From Bacteroidota bacterium (lineage in GTDB: Bacteria; Bacteroidota; Bacteroidia; Flavobacteriales; Weeksellaceae), in contig JAEZWE010000143.1 of assembly GCA_023420435.1 (NCBI GenBank), positions 1-17,915 of the forward strand: a DNA stretch of 17,915 bases. The letters run 5' to 3'. The position numbers were made by a program, and so were the translations under genes. This document shows positions 15,925-17,915 of the stretch, one piece after another. The notes beneath the pieces were generated by a model that saw only the letters and a program-made list of their open reading frames with translations, did not search any database and was not told where the DNA came from. The number at the start of each line of letters is the position of its first letter. Positions within the stretch are counted from its first letter, which is position 1.

Positions 15925-17913
15925 TTAAGAAAAAAGCTCATCATCAACCAAGTTCGGAAGCGTAACTTTGAGATCAGGCTCCAGTTCCATAGCTCTTTTA
16001 ATGGCGAACAATGCGCCTTCGTTCCTGGCCCAGCTTCTTCGGGAAATTCCGTTGTTAACATCCCAAAAGAGCATCGATTTTAATCTTCGGTCGGCATCAT
16101 CGCTTCCGTCGAGCAACATACCGAAACCACCGTTGATTACTTCTCCCCAACCTACGCCACCACCGTTATGAATCGAAACCCATGTCGCCCCGCGGAAACT
16201 GTCGCCAATCACATTATGAATAGCCATATCTGCCGTAAATCTAGAACCGTCGTAAATGTTGGATGTTTCACGGTAAGGAGAATCAGTTCCCGAAACATCG
16301 TGATGATCACGACCGAGAACAACTGAACCGATTTCTCCGTTTTTAATGGCTTTGTTAAAGGCTTGTGCAATTTTCATTCGACCTTCTGCATCAGCGTACA
16401 GAATTCTGGCTTGAGAACCGACCACCAATTTATTTTCCTGTGCTCCTTTAATCCACTGAATATTATCTGCCATTTGCTGCTGAATTTCAGCGGGCGAATT
16501 TTTCATAATTTCATCTAAAATTTGGGAGGCGATTTCGTCAGTTTTTTGTAAATCTTCAGGTTTTCCACTGGTACAAACCCAACGAAAAGGCCCGAAACCA
16601 TAGTCAAAACACATGGGCCCCATAATATCCTGAACGTAACTTGGATATTTGAATTCCCGACCTAAAGTTGGATTTTCTGCCATGACGTCGGCTCCGGCTC
16701 TACTCGCTTCAAGCAAAAATGCATTTCCGTAATCGAAAAAATAAGTTCCTTTTTCTGTATGTTTATTGATGGCTAAAGCGTGTCTTCTCAAACTTTCCTG
16801 AACTTTTTCTTTAAATAAATCAGGATTTTCGGCCATCATTTTATTGGATTCTTCGAATGAAATTCCTACCGGATAATAACCTCCTGCCCAAGGATTGTGA
16901 AGCGAAGTTTGATCGGAACCGATATCTATTCTTAAATTTTCTTCGTCAAATTTTTCCCACACTTCCACCACATTTCCGAGATACGCCAAAGAAACCGTTT
17001 CTTGATTTTCTTGTGCTTTCCGAACTCTGGAAACCAATTCATCCAAATTTTCGTGAACTTCATCAATCCATTTTTGGTCGTGACGAATTTTGGTAATTTT
17101 CGGATTTACTTCGGCACAAACCGTGATGCAACCTGCAATATTTCCGGCTTTTGGTTGTGCGCCACTCATTCCGCCTAAACCGGAAGTGACAAAAAGTCCA
17201 CCTTTTGGCGATTTTTTAATTTTTCGAAAGGCATTTAAAACCGTAATAGTTGTTCCATGAACAATTCCTTGCGGACCAATGTACATATATGATCCCGCCG
17301 TCATTTGTCCATATTGCGTTACACCCAATGCATTAAATTTTTCCCAATCATCGGGTTTGGAATAATTGGGGATCATCATTCCGTTGGTTACCACAACTCT
17401 TGGTGCATCTTTGTGACTTGGAAACAATCCCATAGGATGACCGGAATACATCACTAAAGTTTGTTCATCTGACATTTCCGAGAGATATTTCATCGTCAGA
17501 AGATATTGCGCCCAATTGCTGAAAACAGCCCCATTTCCGCCGTATGTAATCAGCTCGTGCGGATGTTGTGCCACTGCATAATCCAGATTGTTCTGAATCA
17601 TCAGCATAATCGCTTTTGCCTGTAATGATTTTCCGGGATATTCAGAAATGGAACGTGCTTTCATTTCGTAATCCGGACGAAAACGGTACATGTAAATTCT
17701 GCCATATTTTTCCAATTCTTCCCTAAATTCTGGTAGTAATTCTGCATGAAATTTTGGATCGAAATAACGCAATGCATTTTTCAGAGCGAGCTTTTTTTCT
17801 TCTTCATTCAGAACTTCTTTACGTTTTGGCGCATGATTAATGGCAGTTTCGTATTGTTTTGGTTTTGGAAGTTCGCTGGGAATTCCTTGTTGTATTTGTT
17901 GGTGGAAAGTCAT
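15925..17913 (-). CDS. hutU: Urocanate hydratase (urocanase), long Bacteroidota form
   Basis: The 662-residue enzyme converts urocanate to 4-imidazolone-5-propionate, the second step of histidine degradation, using tightly bound NAD+ as electrophile. Conserved urocanase segments are YGGNGAVFSNWAQY (124-137), YIGPQGIVHG (211-220), the NAD-binding GLGGMSGAQ (245-253), DQTSLHNP (334-341) and GPFRWVCTSG with the conserved Cys447. There is no signal peptide, so it is cytoplasmic. At 662 residues it exceeds the roughly 550-560 of the Bacillus and Pseudomonas enzymes; the extra length is spread over an N-terminal extension and insertions typical of the Bacteroidota form. The chosen ATG is two bases from the window edge, so a slightly longer N terminus cannot be excluded. 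No other hut gene lies in the window; any would be upstream, beyond the right edge. Confidence 0.96.
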   Translation of the reverse strand: MTFHQQIQQGIPSELPKPKQYETAINHAPKRKEVLNEEEKKLALKNALRYFDPKFHAELLPEFREELEKYGRIYMYRFRPDYEMKARSISEYPGKSLQAKAIMLMIQNNLDYAVAQHPHELITYGGNGAVFSNWAQYLLTMKYLSEMSDEQTLVMYSGHPMGLFPSHKDAPRVVVTNGMMIPNYSKPDDWEKFNALGVTQYGQMTAGSYMYIGPQGIVHGTTITVLNAFRKIKKSPKGGLFVTSGLGGMSGAQPKAGNIAGCITVCAEVNPKITKIRHDQKWIDEVHENLDELVSRVRKAQENQETVSLAYLGNVVEVWEKFDEENLRIDIGSDQTSLHNPWAGGYYPVGISFEESNKMMAENPDLFKEKVQESLRRHALAINKHTEKGTYFFDYGNAFLLEASRAGADVMAENPTLGREFKYPSYVQDIMGPMCFDYGFGPFRWVCTSGKPEDLQKTDEIASQILDEIMKNSPAEIQQQMADNIQWIKGAQENKLVVGSQARILYADAEGRMKIAQAFNKAIKNGEIGSVVLGRDHHDVSGTDSPYRETSNIYDGSRFTADMAIHNVIGDSFRGATWVSIHNGGGVGWGEVINGGFGMLLDGSDDADRRLKSMLFWDVNNGISRRSWARNEGALFAIKRAMELEPDLKVTLPNLVDDELFS

Positions 17914-17915
17914 GT

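Noticed and set aside
15759..16061. Open frame on the - strand spanning the hutU end and the FAS1 upstream region
   Set aside because: It overlaps the C-terminal coding part of hutU in another frame and then runs through the hutU terminator into AT-rich noncoding DNA; no support.
1..17915. CRISPR arrays, tRNA or rRNA genes, insertion sequences, prophage
   Set aside because: No regular repeat-spacer pattern, cloverleaf, rRNA segment, transposase or phage gene was seen; gaps between genes are short.

Overview
The window reads as a chromosomal stretch of a low-GC member of the Bacteroidota, most likely a flavobacterium of the Chryseobacterium/Weeksellaceae or Flavobacteriaceae type. Supporting signs are: AT-rich DNA; a TTG/TAnnTTTG-type promoter instead of the sigma70 -35/-10 pattern; no clear Shine-Dalgarno sites; many lipoproteins; a TonB-dependent receptor with an N-terminal carboxypeptidase-regulatory-like domain; a YaiO-type outer-membrane barrel; a DUF4838 lipoprotein; and a long (662 aa) urocanase. 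The genus is inferred from overall protein character, not from any marker gene.

Region 1 (1-8217, + strand) is one tightly packed five-gene unit behind a good flavobacterial promoter and closed by a strong intrinsic terminator. In order it encodes: a membrane-anchored HEAT-repeat protein; a processive-type family 2 glycosyltransferase with membrane helices; a 943-residue exported protein of TPR repeats ending in a YaiO-like outer-membrane beta-barrel; a DUF4838 lipoprotein of glycoside-hydrolase-like fold; and a small DUF1573 lipoprotein. The set parallels the architecture of synthase-dependent exopolysaccharide systems (PgaABCD for poly-N-acetylglucosamine, Bcs for cellulose): an inner-membrane synthase, a TPR-plus-barrel exporter and a periplasmic or surface carbohydrate-acting lipoprotein. 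It lacks their usual regulators and accessory subunits (no PilZ, PgaD, BcsB or polysaccharide deacetylase). It is the best candidate here for an undescribed system.

Region 2 (8224-12297) has katG (catalase-peroxidase, - strand) convergent with the operon, then a divergently transcribed S41-family peptidase lipoprotein that begins at a TTG codon. A long perfect palindrome separates the peptidase from the next, convergent gene.

Region 3 (12351-15775, - strand) holds a two-FAS1-domain lipoprotein followed by a TonB-dependent receptor with no SusD partner; a hairpin lies between them. Region 4 (15884-17913, - strand) is hutU, urocanate hydratase of histidine degradation, with its own terminator; any other hut genes would lie beyond the right edge.

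No rRNA, tRNA, CRISPR array, insertion sequence or phage gene was seen. No stretch of 300 bases or more lacks a gene; the longest gap is 181 bases, between katG and the peptidase gene.
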